A DNA stretch of 64,000 bases from Mallotus nudiflorus (taxonomy: Eukaryota > Streptophyta > Magnoliopsida > Malpighiales > Euphorbiaceae): contig CANTUR010000153.1 of NCBI GenBank assembly GCA_947683625.1, forward strand, positions 1,976,001-2,040,000, in the 5' to 3' direction. How positions within the stretch are numbered: the stretch's first letter is position 1; every line of letters starts with the position of its first letter. A program made the translations under genes and the position numbers. The notes under the pieces are model-generated. The model ran no database searches. It saw only the letters and a program-made list of their open reading frames with translations, and had not been told where the DNA came from. Below, one piece after another: positions 11,444 to 22,383 of the stretch.

Positions 11444-12660
11444 TTACTCCTTAGCCAATCCTCCTCCGAACTTGCCTTGGGGGGTTAGGCAAGAATGCCT
11501 AACGACAAGGGTAGTCCCCACATGTCTATCCAAAAGCAATTCTTCAATTGTTTTATCCTCATCATACACACGATCACCCTCACCTTCCATATCCTCTTCC
11601 ACGTATTCATCTGCCTCAAGGAACAAGGTCTTTTTCCCTACTGTCTTTTTACATTCAGATAGCCTATGGCTAACCTCTCCACAACCAAAACATTTTATGC
11701 CCCTTTCTAGTTTATTGAATTGCCCTTTGTTGGTTTATTGAATTGCCCCATGCCTCTATTATTGCCGGCTACAACATTGCCACCACTACCACCAATACCA
11801 CTTGCCATTTTATTGACACCACTATTATTAATAGCATCACTATTATTGCCAGCTCCCCTGCCCCAAGTGTTCGAATTGGTAATTCTTTGTGACTGTCTTT
11901 CAACCACTAAAGCCCTTTGATGAGCTGTAGACATTGAAACAGGATAAAAAAAATTCACTATGTCTTGTAGTTGTGGCTTCAAACCCCTAATATACCTTAC
12001 AACCAATTGATCCTCTGTCTTATGGATTTCATTCCTTATAATCAATTGGTAAAATTTTGTAGTGTAATCATCCACTGATCTTATACCTTGTCTCAGATTT
12101 TACAGACGTTGGTACATCAATTGCTAGAAATTATATGGAAGAAAGGCAGATCGCATATGCTTCTTTATCTTCTCCTAAGTAGTGATTTTACTCTTTCATA
12201 ATTTGGTCCAAGTTAGTTTTGATTGTTGCCACCATGCAGTAGCCCTACCCCTTAATCTTGTGGCAACCAAAGGTACACGCTTGTCTTTTGGCACCCCTTT
12301 AAATTCTAAGATCTCCTCGACTGTTGACAACCAATTTAGAAATTCTTCAGCTTGTAGGCTCCATGAAATTCTAGAATCTCAATCTGCATGCCCATTTCCT
12401 AGGGCCTATTATTATCATCTGTGATAGGCCGATTATGCCTGTGAGGAGCCTCATCTTCATACTCATCCCCCACCTCCTCATTATCACCAAACTATTCTGG
12501 ACAGTTATCCCTTTGAGCTCTATTATGATTACCCAATATCATGGCCAGTGTATCTGTCAATTGATCCACCACTCGATTCATTCACTTATCAATCATCTTT
12601 TGGACCCTCTGCTCCATATCTTGTTTATACTCCTCTTGCACTTGTCTCCTTAGTAGCTTG
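11444..12660 (-). pseudogene. Gag of the CRM-like element with CCHC zinc knuckle
   Basis: Minus strand: an N-terminal segment with MEQRVQKMIDK and VVDQLTDTLAMILGN (stops interspersed), the capsid-like part in ORF 12075-11707 (MDDYTTKFYQLIIRNEIHKT, EDQLVVRYIRGLKPQLQDIV), a Gly/Asn-rich linker, then CFGCGEVSHRLSEC, a perfect CX2CX4HX4C zinc knuckle near 11,690-11,650. The frame then runs into an acidic segment (EADEYVEEDMEGEGDRVYDE). Several TAG/TGA codons break the N-terminal half. Confidence 0.85.
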
Positions 12661-12670
12661 TTGTCAGGAT

Positions 12671-13162
12671 TGATGCTCTAATAGCACCTAATTTAGCGAA
12701 AGTCTTGAAAGAGAATTAAATTCATTGATTCTAAGAATACTTGAAAACAATAAGCCAAAACCCTGTTGATTCCAAGAATACCAAAGGAATTGGAAGAATT
12801 ACATTTGTAATTTATTTTTAATTCATCAAAAACTATCTCAGAACAACTGAAAGAGGCAAATAAATAGTGCCTAAGGAAAAAACCCTAAAACTAAAAGAGG
12901 AAAAGACAAAAAACTCTAAAAAATGGAAGATAAACTTTAATGTCAAATTAAAAGGCATAAACAAAGGAATTTGGGCCCAAAGATGGACTGTTACAAATAA
13001 AGTGTATAGTACCATTATAGCGCTTTGAGTCAGCTTTGATTTGATATATTATGGGCCTCGTGGGTCATTCGGTGTCACCACGAATGTCTATTTGAAGCCT
13101 AAGTGAACACGCCCACTCTATCAAATTCATCAATAAACTTCAATGCTGCCTCATTCACATAA
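12671..13162 (-). repeat. 5' LTR of the CRM-like gypsy element
   Basis: It starts TGATGCTCTAATAG and ends CACATAA; the last dinucleotide, CA in the other LTR, has become AA. The sequence next to its inner end on the minus strand (ATCCTGACAACAAG) should hold the primer binding site, but I could not match it to a tRNA. Confidence 0.85.
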
Positions 13163-13167
13163 GGTCT
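13163..13167. repeat. 5-bp target site duplication GGTCT (right)
   Basis: Matches 7835-7839. The sequence continues TATACTCTTTTTTTATTC, which is the array continuation also seen at 5,143 in another unit. Confidence 0.75.
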
Positions 13168-16100
13168 TATACTCTTTTTTTATTCAATTTTCAGTCAATT
13201 CATGAAATTCACATGATAGTTAATTTCACAAATTTGACATACACGAAGTATATTGACTCAGTTTTAATACTAATTAGTTATGATTTTCCTTTATATTGTG
13301 ATTTTTCTCTATATAAGGATAATGAGAATTCCATAATTTGTCGTTCCTCCTTTATCATCTTTCCTTCCTTTATCAACCTTCATTTATTTTTCATAAACAA
13401 TAAATTCTTTCTCTTTTATTAAAAAACAATGTTGAAAAAAGCTAAAAAAATTATTGTAACTTATCGTGGCCTTAAAACTTCATCTTCAAACGTCCTACCA
13501 CATCATGTCTCTCCACGACACTATTTCTTTGACAAACTCCAACTTTATGTCAAATAATCTATAAGAGTGAAAGTTGATAAGAAAATTAAAGGATGTAATG
13601 AGGGAAAAATCAGTCCAGCTGAGCTTGTTGAGTACTTTAATGCTTATGTTAGGCCTAGCCATAGGCTAGTTTAAGTCTGAAATCGATTCAGAACTGGCCT
13701 GATCAAATCCAAAATCAAATTTAGTCAAAATCAAAAATTGGCTCAAAATAGGTTCATGGTCGGTTTTACCCAACTATAAACCATCAGTTCCAGTTGCAAC
13801 TTGTTAAACAAAATTAAAAAAAAAATTAAAAAGTGATCGTTACTTAGGGGGTTGCATGCATTTAGCCCCTTTTCCTAAAGTAACCATTGTGTCATAAAGT
13901 AAATGCAAAATTTGCTTTAGGCTCTATAAAGGGGCGGGGACGACAAATGACTCAATTTTTTACTCAATCTTCAATCAATTCATGAATTTGGCATGCATGA
14001 AGTACACTGACTCAATTTTAATACTTATTAGTTGTGATTTTTCTTTATATAAGGATAGTAAAAATTTCTTAATTTTTCATTCCTCCTTTATCATCTTTTT
14101 TTCTATTATCAACATTCATTTATTATACATAAATAACAAATCCTTTCTCTTTTATTTAGAAATCATGTTGAAAAAAGTCAAAAACTTGATTGTAGCTTGT
14201 CATAGCCTCAAAACTTCATCTTTAAACATCCCACAACATCATGTCTTTCCACGACACTATTTCTTTGATGAACTCCGTCTCTACATTAAATAATCTATAA
14301 GAGTGGAAGTTGATATGAAGATTAAAGGATTTAATAAGAAAAAAAATCAGTTGAGCTGAGTTTTTTAAGTACTTTAATTCTTATGTTAGGCTTGACCATG
14401 ATCTAATTTAGGTCCAAAACCATCCCAGAACTGGTCTAGTCAAATCTAAAACTGGATTTGATCAAAATTAAAACTAGCTCAAACCAATTCGTAATCAGTT
14501 TAAGGTTGATTTGACCCAGCCATAAACTGTGAATCACCAGTTCTAGTTCTAACTCGTTAAATAAATCATTAAAAATTGACAGTTATTTAGGGGCTATATG
14601 CATTTGGGCCTCCTCCCTTCCCAAAAGTAATTATTGCATCCTAAAGTAAATACAATAGTTACTTTGGGGTGAATACAAATAATAAATCATTTTGATTTTA
14701 TTTAGAAATCATATTGAAAAAATTCAAAAACTTGATTGTAGCTTGTTATAGCCTCAAAACTTCATTTTCAAATATCCCACCGCATCATGTCTCTCTAGGG
14801 TACTATTTCTCTAATGAACTCCAACTCTACATTAAACAATCTATATGAGTAGAAGTTGATATGAAGATTAAAAGATATAATGAAGAAAAAATTGGTTGAG
14901 CTGATCTCATTTAGTACTTTAATTCTTATGGTTGGCTAGGCTATAAGCTAGTTTAGGTTCAAAATTGGCCTAGTCAAATCCAAAACTAGATTCAATTAAA
15001 ATTGAAACTAGCTCAAACCAACCAAGAACCATGAACTGCTGGTTCTAGTTCCAACCCGTTAAAAAATAAAAAAATAAAAAAGAAACTGTTACATGCATTC
15101 GGGTCCCCTCCCCTCCCAAATTAACTATTGCATCCCGAAGTAAATGCAACAGTTACTTTAAGGGGAACACAAACAACAAATCCTTTCTCTTTTATTAAGA
15201 AACTAAGTTAAAAAATTTCAAAATTTGATTTTAGCTTGTTATAGCCTCAAAACTTCATCTTCAAACTTCTCGCCATATAATGTCTCTCTACTACACTATT
15301 TCTTTGATGAACTCTAGCTTTACGTCAAATAATCTATGAGAGTGAAAGTTGATATAAAGATTAAAGGATATAATAAGAAAAACATTAGTTGAGTCGAGCT
15401 TATTGAGTACTTTAATTTTTATATTAGGCCTAGCCATAAGTTGGTTTAGGTCTAAAACTAGTTAGAAATTGGCCCTCTCAAATCTAAAATCAAAAAATTG
15501 AAATAAGCTCAAACTAGCTCGAAACTGGTTTAGGGCTAGTTCTACCCAGCTATGAACCATGAACCACCGGTTCTAGTTCTAAACTATTAAAAAAAAGGTT
15601 TGTTACTTAGGGGGGTTGCATGCATTTGGGCCCCCTCCCCTCCTAAAGTAACTGTTGCACTCGGGGGGGAACACAAACAGCAAATCATTTCTCTTTTATT
15701 AAAAAACCATGTTGAAAATATTCAAAAACTTGATTGTAGCTTGTCATAGCCTCAAAAATTCATCTTCAAACATTCCACATCATGTCTCTCCACAACACTA
15801 TTTTTTTTATAAACTCTAGCTCTATGTCAAATAATTTATAAGAGTAGAAGTTGATATAAAAATTAAAGGATATAATGAGGAAAAAATCAGTCAAGTTGAG
15901 CTTGTTGAGTACTTTAATTCTTATGTTAACCCTTACCATGAGATGGTTTAGATTTAGAATCAGCCCAGTCAAACCCAAAAGTGAATTGGGTCAAAATTAG
16001 AACTAGCTCAAACCAATTTGAAACTAGCTTAGGGCCGGTTCTACCCAACCGTGAATCATGAACCGCTGGTTCTAGTTCTAACATGTTAAAAAAATAAGAA

Positions 16101-16479
16101 AAGTTAAAAAATGACCGTTAATTGGGGAGTTGCATGCATTTAGGCCCACTTTCCTTTGAAATTAATCGTTACATCCCAAAGTAAATGCAATAGTTACTTT
16201 GGGATTTTATTTAGTTTGACGTTGAAATTTTTTTTTTTGATCTTTGAATTATTATTTGGCTTTGGTACATTATTCTTTTATTACTTCATATACTTACAAT
16301 AAACTAAGAAAAAAATGATGACCAACGATATAGGTGCATACAATTGTATAAACATACATATTTTAGTGAAAGAAAAGGATCGACATCACTTGAAGTGAAG
16401 GCACATTATATGAGTCATTGATTGTTGATGAAGTTTTGGCTTAATTTAGAAATTAAATAAGGTTATTAATTGATTTTGG

Positions 16480-16805
16480 TTGAATGTAGAATCAAATGAA
16501 AGAGTTGTTAAACAAATCCATTAAAGAAAGAGCAAGTCTAAGTGATGATCAAATATGTGATCAAGTATTAGGGACTAGACCAAGATATGTGAAAGGGTTG
16601 GGATTTGGTCCAAAACCTAGTGATTTACTTCAACTATAACTATAATGATTCAATAACTTCAAAAGATGCTATAACAATCTTAAGATGAAAATAGTCAAGT
16701 TAAAGAATGATTAGAGGGTGAGATTAAAATGGGATAAAAAAGAGAGGCTTTATTAGCAAAACATGAGGCATTCTTTTGCCAAATGTTTGGATCGCAGTGT
16801 GAAGA
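16480..16805 (+). pseudogene. Plant CACTA (Ptta/En/Spm) transposase fragment
   Basis: From about 16,490 the plus strand reads MKELLNKSIKERASLSDDQI with one frame adjustment, then CDQVLGTRPRYVKGLGFGPK, followed by stops and a charged, coiled-coil-like tail up to about 16,800. The SDDQICDQVLGxRxxYVxGLGxGPxP pattern is typical of the C-terminal part of plant Ptta/En/Spm-family transposase-associated proteins. No CACTA termini were found near it, so this is an isolated relic. Confidence 0.6.
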
Positions 16806-17228
16806 GTAAGTCTAGATAAATTTAAATAATTAATAAGCATTTGGTTTAAATTAAAGTAATTTATAATAATTTTTTAATTACGATATTTTGCCCTTCCAAG
16901 TAGATGCTTCCAAAGGCTGTCCTAGAATTTATTTAAGATGTATTCAAATTGCATTGTTGCACTTTTGCTTTGAATTGATGTCTAGATAAATTTGCTGTTG
17001 GACTAATTCATGATAATTCAAATTGCATTGCTTGTATATGTTTGGTTGTTTGCATTTTTCACGAAGCTGCACTTTTAGTTTGAATTTTACTAATGTTGTA
17101 ATGAAGAGAAACCCATTTGCTAAAGAGATACGAGTAAATTTTGTTCTTCTCCTTTAGGTTTAACCTAATTTATACTTATCTCCATTTTTTTTTCAAAATC
17201 AAATTTTTACGTTCCTCAGTTTTTGTTT
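16806..17228. other. AT-rich intergenic DNA, no gene
   Basis: No supported ORF or repeat. A GAATTGATGTCTAGATAAAT phrase at about 16,973 echoes AGTCTAGATAAATTTAAATA at about 16,810, perhaps a small local duplication. Confidence 0.4.
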
Positions 17229-17405
17229 CATTAACTTTTAAGGACTTTTGTTAGGGTTATGCAATTTTTTTCATTAAGTGGCATATAAGAAGACTAAAAT
17301 GCCCATCCAAATAATAAAAACTATAATTAACTATAAAATATTAGTGATATTTACAAGATATTCTAGTGTTTTATATATAATAACATAAAATATATACATT
17401 CCTTA
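17229..17405 (+). repeat. Left arm of a long inverted repeat (partner 22,203-22,383)
   Basis: From CATTAACTTTTAAGGA this arm matches the reverse complement of 22,203-22,383 over about 170 bp. Shared blocks include TGTTAGGGTTA, AGACTAAAATGCC and AATTAACTATAAAA. The arms face inward around a 4.8 kb interior made of other transposons. It could be the terminal repeats of a DNA transposon later filled by nested insertions, or two copies of one repeat in opposite orientation. Confidence 0.6.
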
Positions 17406-17746
17406 TTAAAAAAATGAATTAAATGATGCTAACATTTATATGTTATATTTCAAAAAATAATTTTTTACTTTAGAACTATCTAAATAATTTAAATCTATAA
17501 TAAATTGATCGTTACTAACAATCAAATATTTAAATCAATTACAATAAATATAAGAAAAAAAATCAAATTAATAAAATAAAAATAATTTTGAATATCCTTA
17601 TCATCTCATTATATATTTCATATTGCATATTTTTGAACATTGCATGATCAACTATTTCACCACTCATATTTTGACCTTAATAAACAATTTTAATGAACTA
17701 ATAATCTTATTTAAGTGGATGATGTATAAGTTAGGAATAAAGTCAT

Positions 17747-18041
17747 ATTGCCTTGATTCGTCTTCTAGTGTATGACATGGGCATAAGCACGCCCATGTCG
17801 TACCAGTCCTTGACATTTTGGAATTCTTTTTTAAACTTTCCTACAAAAGGGGAAATGCTTATTAATATTAAATAAAAACTCCTAATTAGACCAAAAATAA
17901 ATAAAAAATAGTAAAAACTAATTAAAGGTCTAAACTAAAATAATTTCTAATTAAACCTAAGTTCTACCCATTTATGGCTAATTATTTACTTAAACTTCAT
18001 TAAAATTCGAGTAAAAAATATGTGATAAATTACACATGTCA
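17747..18041 (-). repeat. Truncated 3' LTR of the Athila-like element
   Basis: Aligns with 21,130-21,437: shared phrases are TTCTAGTGTATGA, CATGGG, TATTAATATTAAATAAAAAC and CTAATTAAACCTAAGTTCTA. On the minus strand it starts TGACATGTGTAATTTATCAC. Confidence 0.7.
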
Positions 18042-19017
18042 ATTCTCCTAAACTAAAGTTTTACTTGTCCTCAAGCAAAAATTAGATTTAAACATTTAAA
18101 CACTAGCTCAACTACAACCAAAGAGTTGCAATTTCTAAAATATGCAAATCGACAATATTGAGATTGAAAAATGTTTACTAAAGAAGATAATCAGACAAAA
18201 ATACATCATATATAAATAATTTACTAATCAGAAGCCAAGCATATAACCTATTTGAAATCTAATGAGCATAACCTAAAGAGAAAAACAAAATTGGTTGTGA
18301 ATACATTTTATGTTTCATTTCACAACATCTTTTATTTTATTTGATGAGTATATTTTATGCTCCATCTCATCCTTTTTCAAATTAATCTCTCTAATCAAAT
18401 CTTCCCACTCTTAGTAATCCTCCACAATTCTTGCACTACTAAGTGTGGATACCGCTAAATGGGTCCTTTGGATACTTTTACTCTAATTAAAGCATTGGAG
18501 TAGATTCACAGCATATAAAAATTTAAATTTAAGTATTGCTTTAAAGAGAAGGGGTTTTTTTTTTAGAATTATAGACTAAAATGCACTCTCTCCCAAAATC
18601 ATGCTCAAATAAATAAAGACATAAACATAAAAATATAATCCTAGCATTTGGCATCCACCCCCACACTTATCTATGACATTGTCCTTAATGACAAAAATAT
18701 TAAAAGTAGAAAAAGAAAATGAGAACTTCCCTAGTAAGCTTTTGTGTTCCTTTTATGTTCGCACCAAATATTGGATGACTTTCAAAATAAAATAATAAAA
18801 ACTAAGAAAAATAAATAAATAAACTTAAACAAAAGAAATAAATCAAAACATATTGTGTTACCTCCCAACAAGTGCCAATGGTGATTAGCTTAACCCCTTT
18901 AATATGTAGTATCATAGGTGCAACTGAACATGAGAAAGTGTTCTTTAAAGCATATTCCTTTTCCTTTCTTTTGGTAGGCTCCCTTATGGCTAAGTAATAA
19001 AGTGCAGACTCTAAATG

Positions 19018-19410
19018 TCAAATCTTTGGTTCTAGAATTACTTGAAGAATGTAAGGGTTCTCATATGGGTTCTCAAACAGTCCAACACCATTTATAGATT
19101 CCTCATTTATAACTGTAATAGGTTGTGGAACATATGCATTATTACTTATTGATAGCTCATCTTCATTTTCATCCCATGTAGATTTAAGAATTTTTGTGAT
19201 TTTCTCATCTAACTCATCTTGAAATTGAGTTAAGTGATGTTGTACCTCATTATCCTTGATTCCTACAAACTGGTTAGTATAATTGGAGATTTCTTCAATT
19301 TCCTCGGTGATCATTTCTTCTTGTTCATTGTGGCATAACCCAAAAGTGACTTCATCATCTTGACTCATAGCGCTCTCATCATCCCATACACTTTCTCCTT
19401 GTGCTTGCAT
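19018..19410 (-). pseudogene. Gag-region ORF fragment (130 codons, acidic)
   Basis: Open for 130 codons from the minus-strand ATG at 19410. The product is acidic, rich in Glu/Asp/Asn (ESVWDDESAMSQDDEVTFG; NQFVGIKDNEVQHHLTQFQD) and has no motif I can assign with certainty. Upstream (19,700-19,410, minus) is a degraded stretch with CNWYRENYNGAYCPYYSHS and Lys/Gln-rich text, like the linker after Athila gag. I therefore place it at the gag C terminus of the pol-less element. It might instead be element-specific filler. No host-gene match is suggested. Confidence 0.4.
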
Positions 19411-19906
19411 TGAACAATTTATGGGTGCACATATTTGAAGTTTTTAAAAGCATTTTTTTGAATTTTTACAATTTGATCTGCTTACAACTTGAGTGTCATT
19501 AGAGCTTCTTTTTGTGCAACCAAAGCTTCTGTGTGTGCAGCCATTTCAGACATCATTTGCTTCATCTTGATCTTCAATAATTGTTCTTTGATTCTCTTAG
19601 TCTCCTTTTATTGATAACTCTAAGTATGATCTATATAACTACTCCAAGATGAGTTGTAGTGAGGTTATGGGGGTGAATGTGAATAATATGGGCAATATGC
19701 ACCATTATAGTTCTCTCTATACCAATTACAAACCTAAGAAAAATGGAAAATAATTAAATGACATATGTTCTACATTATATATAGGATCGTATGCATTAGA
19801 CCTCAAAAATTGATAAGAAAATCTATCATTATCCATAATAAATTATTTATCAATATTAAAAAAATGCTAGTCTAAGATAAGTAAAAATTAAATTAATATC
19901 AATATT

Positions 19907-19930
19907 GGCAATCCACGACAATGACATCAA
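19907..19930 (-). other. Decayed tRNA-Asp type primer binding site
   Basis: Minus strand TTGATGTCATTGTCGTGGA, continuing TTGCC. Against the standard Athila/Tat site complementary to tRNA-Asp (TTGGCGCCGTTGCCGGGGA) it differs at six positions. Five of these are C-to-T or G-to-A changes, as deamination would give. Confidence 0.6.
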
Positions 19931-21437
19931 TAACTTATTATGTTTAAAACTTGCAAGCACATGGATCATGAATTGTAGTACAAAACATATCATTCCCACG
20001 AGAATTGGATATTGAATACTAATATTTCTACTTATGTTCCTAGCTAGCAAATTAATAAAGTAATTAAAGAAATCAAAATATAAATCTAAACAACTAAAAT
20101 TAAGAGAAAATCAGAGGATAAAAACATAAAGTTTAGGTTTAGTTTCACTATTCTAAACAGATTATGAACACTTTAATTATTAAACACTTTAGTTTCAATT
20201 AAGGATAATTGTTCTAAAATACCTAAAGACTCTCTCGAGCTCAATTAAGCATGTTAAAATTAAAGTTTAATCTGCTCTCATGGTTAAGAAGTTAATTAAA
20301 ACTTATTAAGTTCCTAAAAAGTTAGTTTACCACCAAAAAACTATTAAAAAGCCTACTCTTGTGGTCCCCCGAAGAGCTCGCCTAGTCTTATGGTTGAGTG
20401 GTCTAAGTTCTATAAGTTTTAAGCTGATAAATTCCCTTAACTCTCATTGATTAGTTTACCTATGAACATGAAATCAAACAGGCTTTAAATGACAACAAGA
20501 CATTAAGCTTAACATATAGAATAAACTATAAATCAAATTAGTAAAAACTTATGTTCAATCACATCATCGAATAACAACTCTTAGCCTAAATCCTAAAAAG
20601 TACTTAGCCACATATAATTATGGCACAAATAAAAACTACAAATAATATAATAAATAATAAATGAATGAAGAAGAAGAATATATACAACTCATTTAAGCGC
20701 CACTTCAATCTTTAAACCCTTATTCACCTTCTTAAGCTCTTGTTTGGCTTCAAGGATTGCTCCCCTCCTAATAGCTCCTTGTGTCCCCTTTTATAAGAAA
20801 TTCCTCATAGAAAACCTACTTGCACTTAAATTCCTAAGCTTCCACTAAAAAGGAAAATTTATCTTACTCGACATGACATGACAATCATGTCACATCCAAT
20901 GCTTTTCGGCACGACTTCCGGTATGGTCGTGATGAAACTTGTGATTCCTTCCAATGGCAGATATGGTTTGGCATATGCCTATGTTAAAGCCGTGTTGATC
21001 CTCTCGCACTACCTTCAATTTGCATAAAAAAGGTAATAGTTTTAAGCATAGCTGTGTCTATATTGTGTCTCATAGTCTTTATGATCTAGTAGTAGACATG
21101 GCTTCCAACATGGGCATGTCTCAAGCCATGCTGCCTTGGTTTGTATTCTAGTGTATGATATGGGTACAAGCATGCCCATGTCATGACCATGTTGCACCAA
21201 TCCTTGACTAATTTGGAATTCCTTTATGAACTTTCCTATAAAAAAGGAAACACTTATTAATATTAAATAAAAACTCCTTATTTGACCAAAACTAAATTAA
21301 AAACTGTAAAAACTAAATTAAAGGTTTAAACTAAAATAATTTCTAATTAAACCTAAGTTCTACCCAATTATAGCTAATTATTTATTCAAAATTTATTATA
21401 ATTTAACTAAAAAATATGTGTTAAATTACACACATAA
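19931..21437 (-). repeat. 5' LTR of the Athila-like element
   Basis: About 1.5 kb. On the minus strand it holds a TTATAAAAGGGGACACAAGG TATA region (about 20,790-20,770) followed by a leader-like segment. The end next to the primer binding site reads ACATAATAAGTTA. The outer 300 bp match the truncated 3' LTR. Confidence 0.6.
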
Positions 21438-21689
21438 ACTCCAATAGCTCTCTACAGGTGCAATACCTATATTTTTTTACACTCACGATATTGGGGGTGG
21501 TACTCACTAAATCCTGTAAAAAGTTGAATATGCATTTAATGAAGGAGAAGAAGAATAAGGATGAATTTAGTGACCTCCAACAACTACTTTTCAATCTTAA
21601 CATATATATTCAAGTGCTAGAACTTAAGTTAAGAAGATCAGACAAGTTGGTTGAGCTATTGAATTCTTTGAAAATTTTTTGAACAATTT

Positions 21690-22145
21690 TCTATCCTCAA
21701 ATATTCTCATATATAGTCATTGAGTAGGGTTGTGTGCTAGGTTCCCTCTCTTCTTCATCTTATTTCTTGGGTTAAGAAAGGGAAGTTAGGAGTTGATGCT
21801 AGTGATTGTGGTTTGAGTGTAAGCCTTAAACTCTTAAGATTATTGCTTTGGTTAGAGCTTAGCCTAGAAAAGGTCATTGTATTATAAAGATTAAAGTTGA
21901 GCCTTAAAACTTTTTTAAACTCAATCTTGATAAATAAGATTTGTGTGGGTGTTGAAAATCCTATCTTGGGGATAAGTTAGGTAGAAACGTAGATTTCATT
22001 TGTGAATCAAACTCCTTAAATGCTTGAGTTCTTAAATCCCTTTCTCATTTTGTTTCATTAATTCTTTTCAATTTCTTAATTAAACCTTAATCTCTTCTAA
22101 AACATTGATTTGCCCTATTCATCCCCTCCCCTCTAGGGCCTCTTT
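21690..22145 (+). mobile_element. Second Sirevirus-like copia LTR fragment
   Basis: Homologous in layout to 4,040-4,383: a run of GTTTGAGTGTAAGCC and TTAGAGCTTAGCC, AACTCAATCTTGATAAATAA, AGGTAGAAACGTAGATTTC, AATCAAACTCCTTAAATGCT, and a CCTATTCATCCCC-TCTAGGGCC end at 22,100-22,145 (possible LTR end CTTTCA). The preceding 21,446-21,690 holds an unassigned ORF of 74 codons on the plus strand that may be the rest of the same element. Confidence 0.55.
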
Positions 22146-22202
22146 CACATATGATTCTTTTTTGTTATGAATGTTTTTGAAACAATGTTTTAATATCCAC
22201 TT

Positions 22203-22383
22203 AAGTGAGAAATGTATATATATATTTAAAGTTGTTAAATATAAAGGATTAAAATATATTGTAAATATTTTAGTGTTTTATAGTTAATTGTAGTTATTTA
22301 TTATCTAAAAAGGCATTTTAGTCTTTTTATATGGTAGTTAAGGGAAAAGAGGCCTAACCCTAACATAATTCCTTAAAGGTTAA
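22203..22383 (-). repeat. Right arm of the long inverted repeat (partner 17,229-17,405)
   Basis: Its reverse complement starts TTAACCTTTAAGGAATTATG and matches the left arm over its whole length. It ends exactly where the Tekay LTR begins (22,384), so it may have been cut by that insertion. Confidence 0.6.

Larger units (their letters stand above)
7840..13162 (-). mobile_element. CRM-like Ty3/gypsy retrotransposon, degraded, full structure
   Basis: A 5.32 kb element, coding on the minus strand, flanked by LTRs of 474 bp (7840-8313) and 492 bp (12671-13162) and by a GGTCT duplication. The order read on the minus strand is LTR, gag with CCHC knuckle, protease, reverse transcriptase, RNase H, integrase, LTR, which is the gypsy order. 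The RT and integrase text (PHYKMSPSDHEELRRHMEEL; ARKIGPIEVV; VFNVKHLIPF) resembles CRM-type chromoviruses, whose pol may run into the 3' LTR, as here. Many stops and frameshifts make it non-autonomous now. It sits inside a tandem repeat unit, so it is younger than the array. Confidence 0.85.
4384..16215. repeat. Tandem array of 0.5-1.0 kb units with higher-order pattern (interrupted by a gypsy element)
   Basis: Nine units can be phased on the landmark (AACC)ATGTTGAAAA at 4395, 5404, 6141, 7100, 13429, 14165, 14711, 15205 (degenerate) and 15709. Intervals are 1009, 737, 959, about 1003 (after removing the inserted element), 736, 546, 494, 504 and about 507 bp. Shared downstream blocks include CACATCATGTCTCTCCACGA and the TTGAGTACTTTAATTCTTATG phrase. 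Most long units also share an upstream block with CTCTATATAAGGAT. The 1009+737 pair and the 1003+736 pair look like two copies of a 1.74 kb higher-order unit. The long units carry a minus-strand integrase relic. The short units instead carry a GGTTGCATGCATTTAG block with GGTTCTAGTTC words. No open gene lies in the array. Confidence 0.8.
17747..21437 (-). mobile_element. Athila-like gypsy element without pol (LARD-like deletion derivative)
   Basis: Read on the minus strand: a 1.5 kb 5' LTR (21437-19931), a decayed tRNA-Asp type primer binding site (19930-19907), about 1.9 kb of internal DNA with only a gag-like fragment, a GCTTGAGGACAAG segment typical of the pre-LTR region of Athila/Tat elements (about 18,063-18,075), and the first 295 bp of the 3' LTR (18041-17747). 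No RT, RNase H or integrase motif was seen inside. The 3' LTR is truncated, so there is no target duplication to check. Confidence 0.65.
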
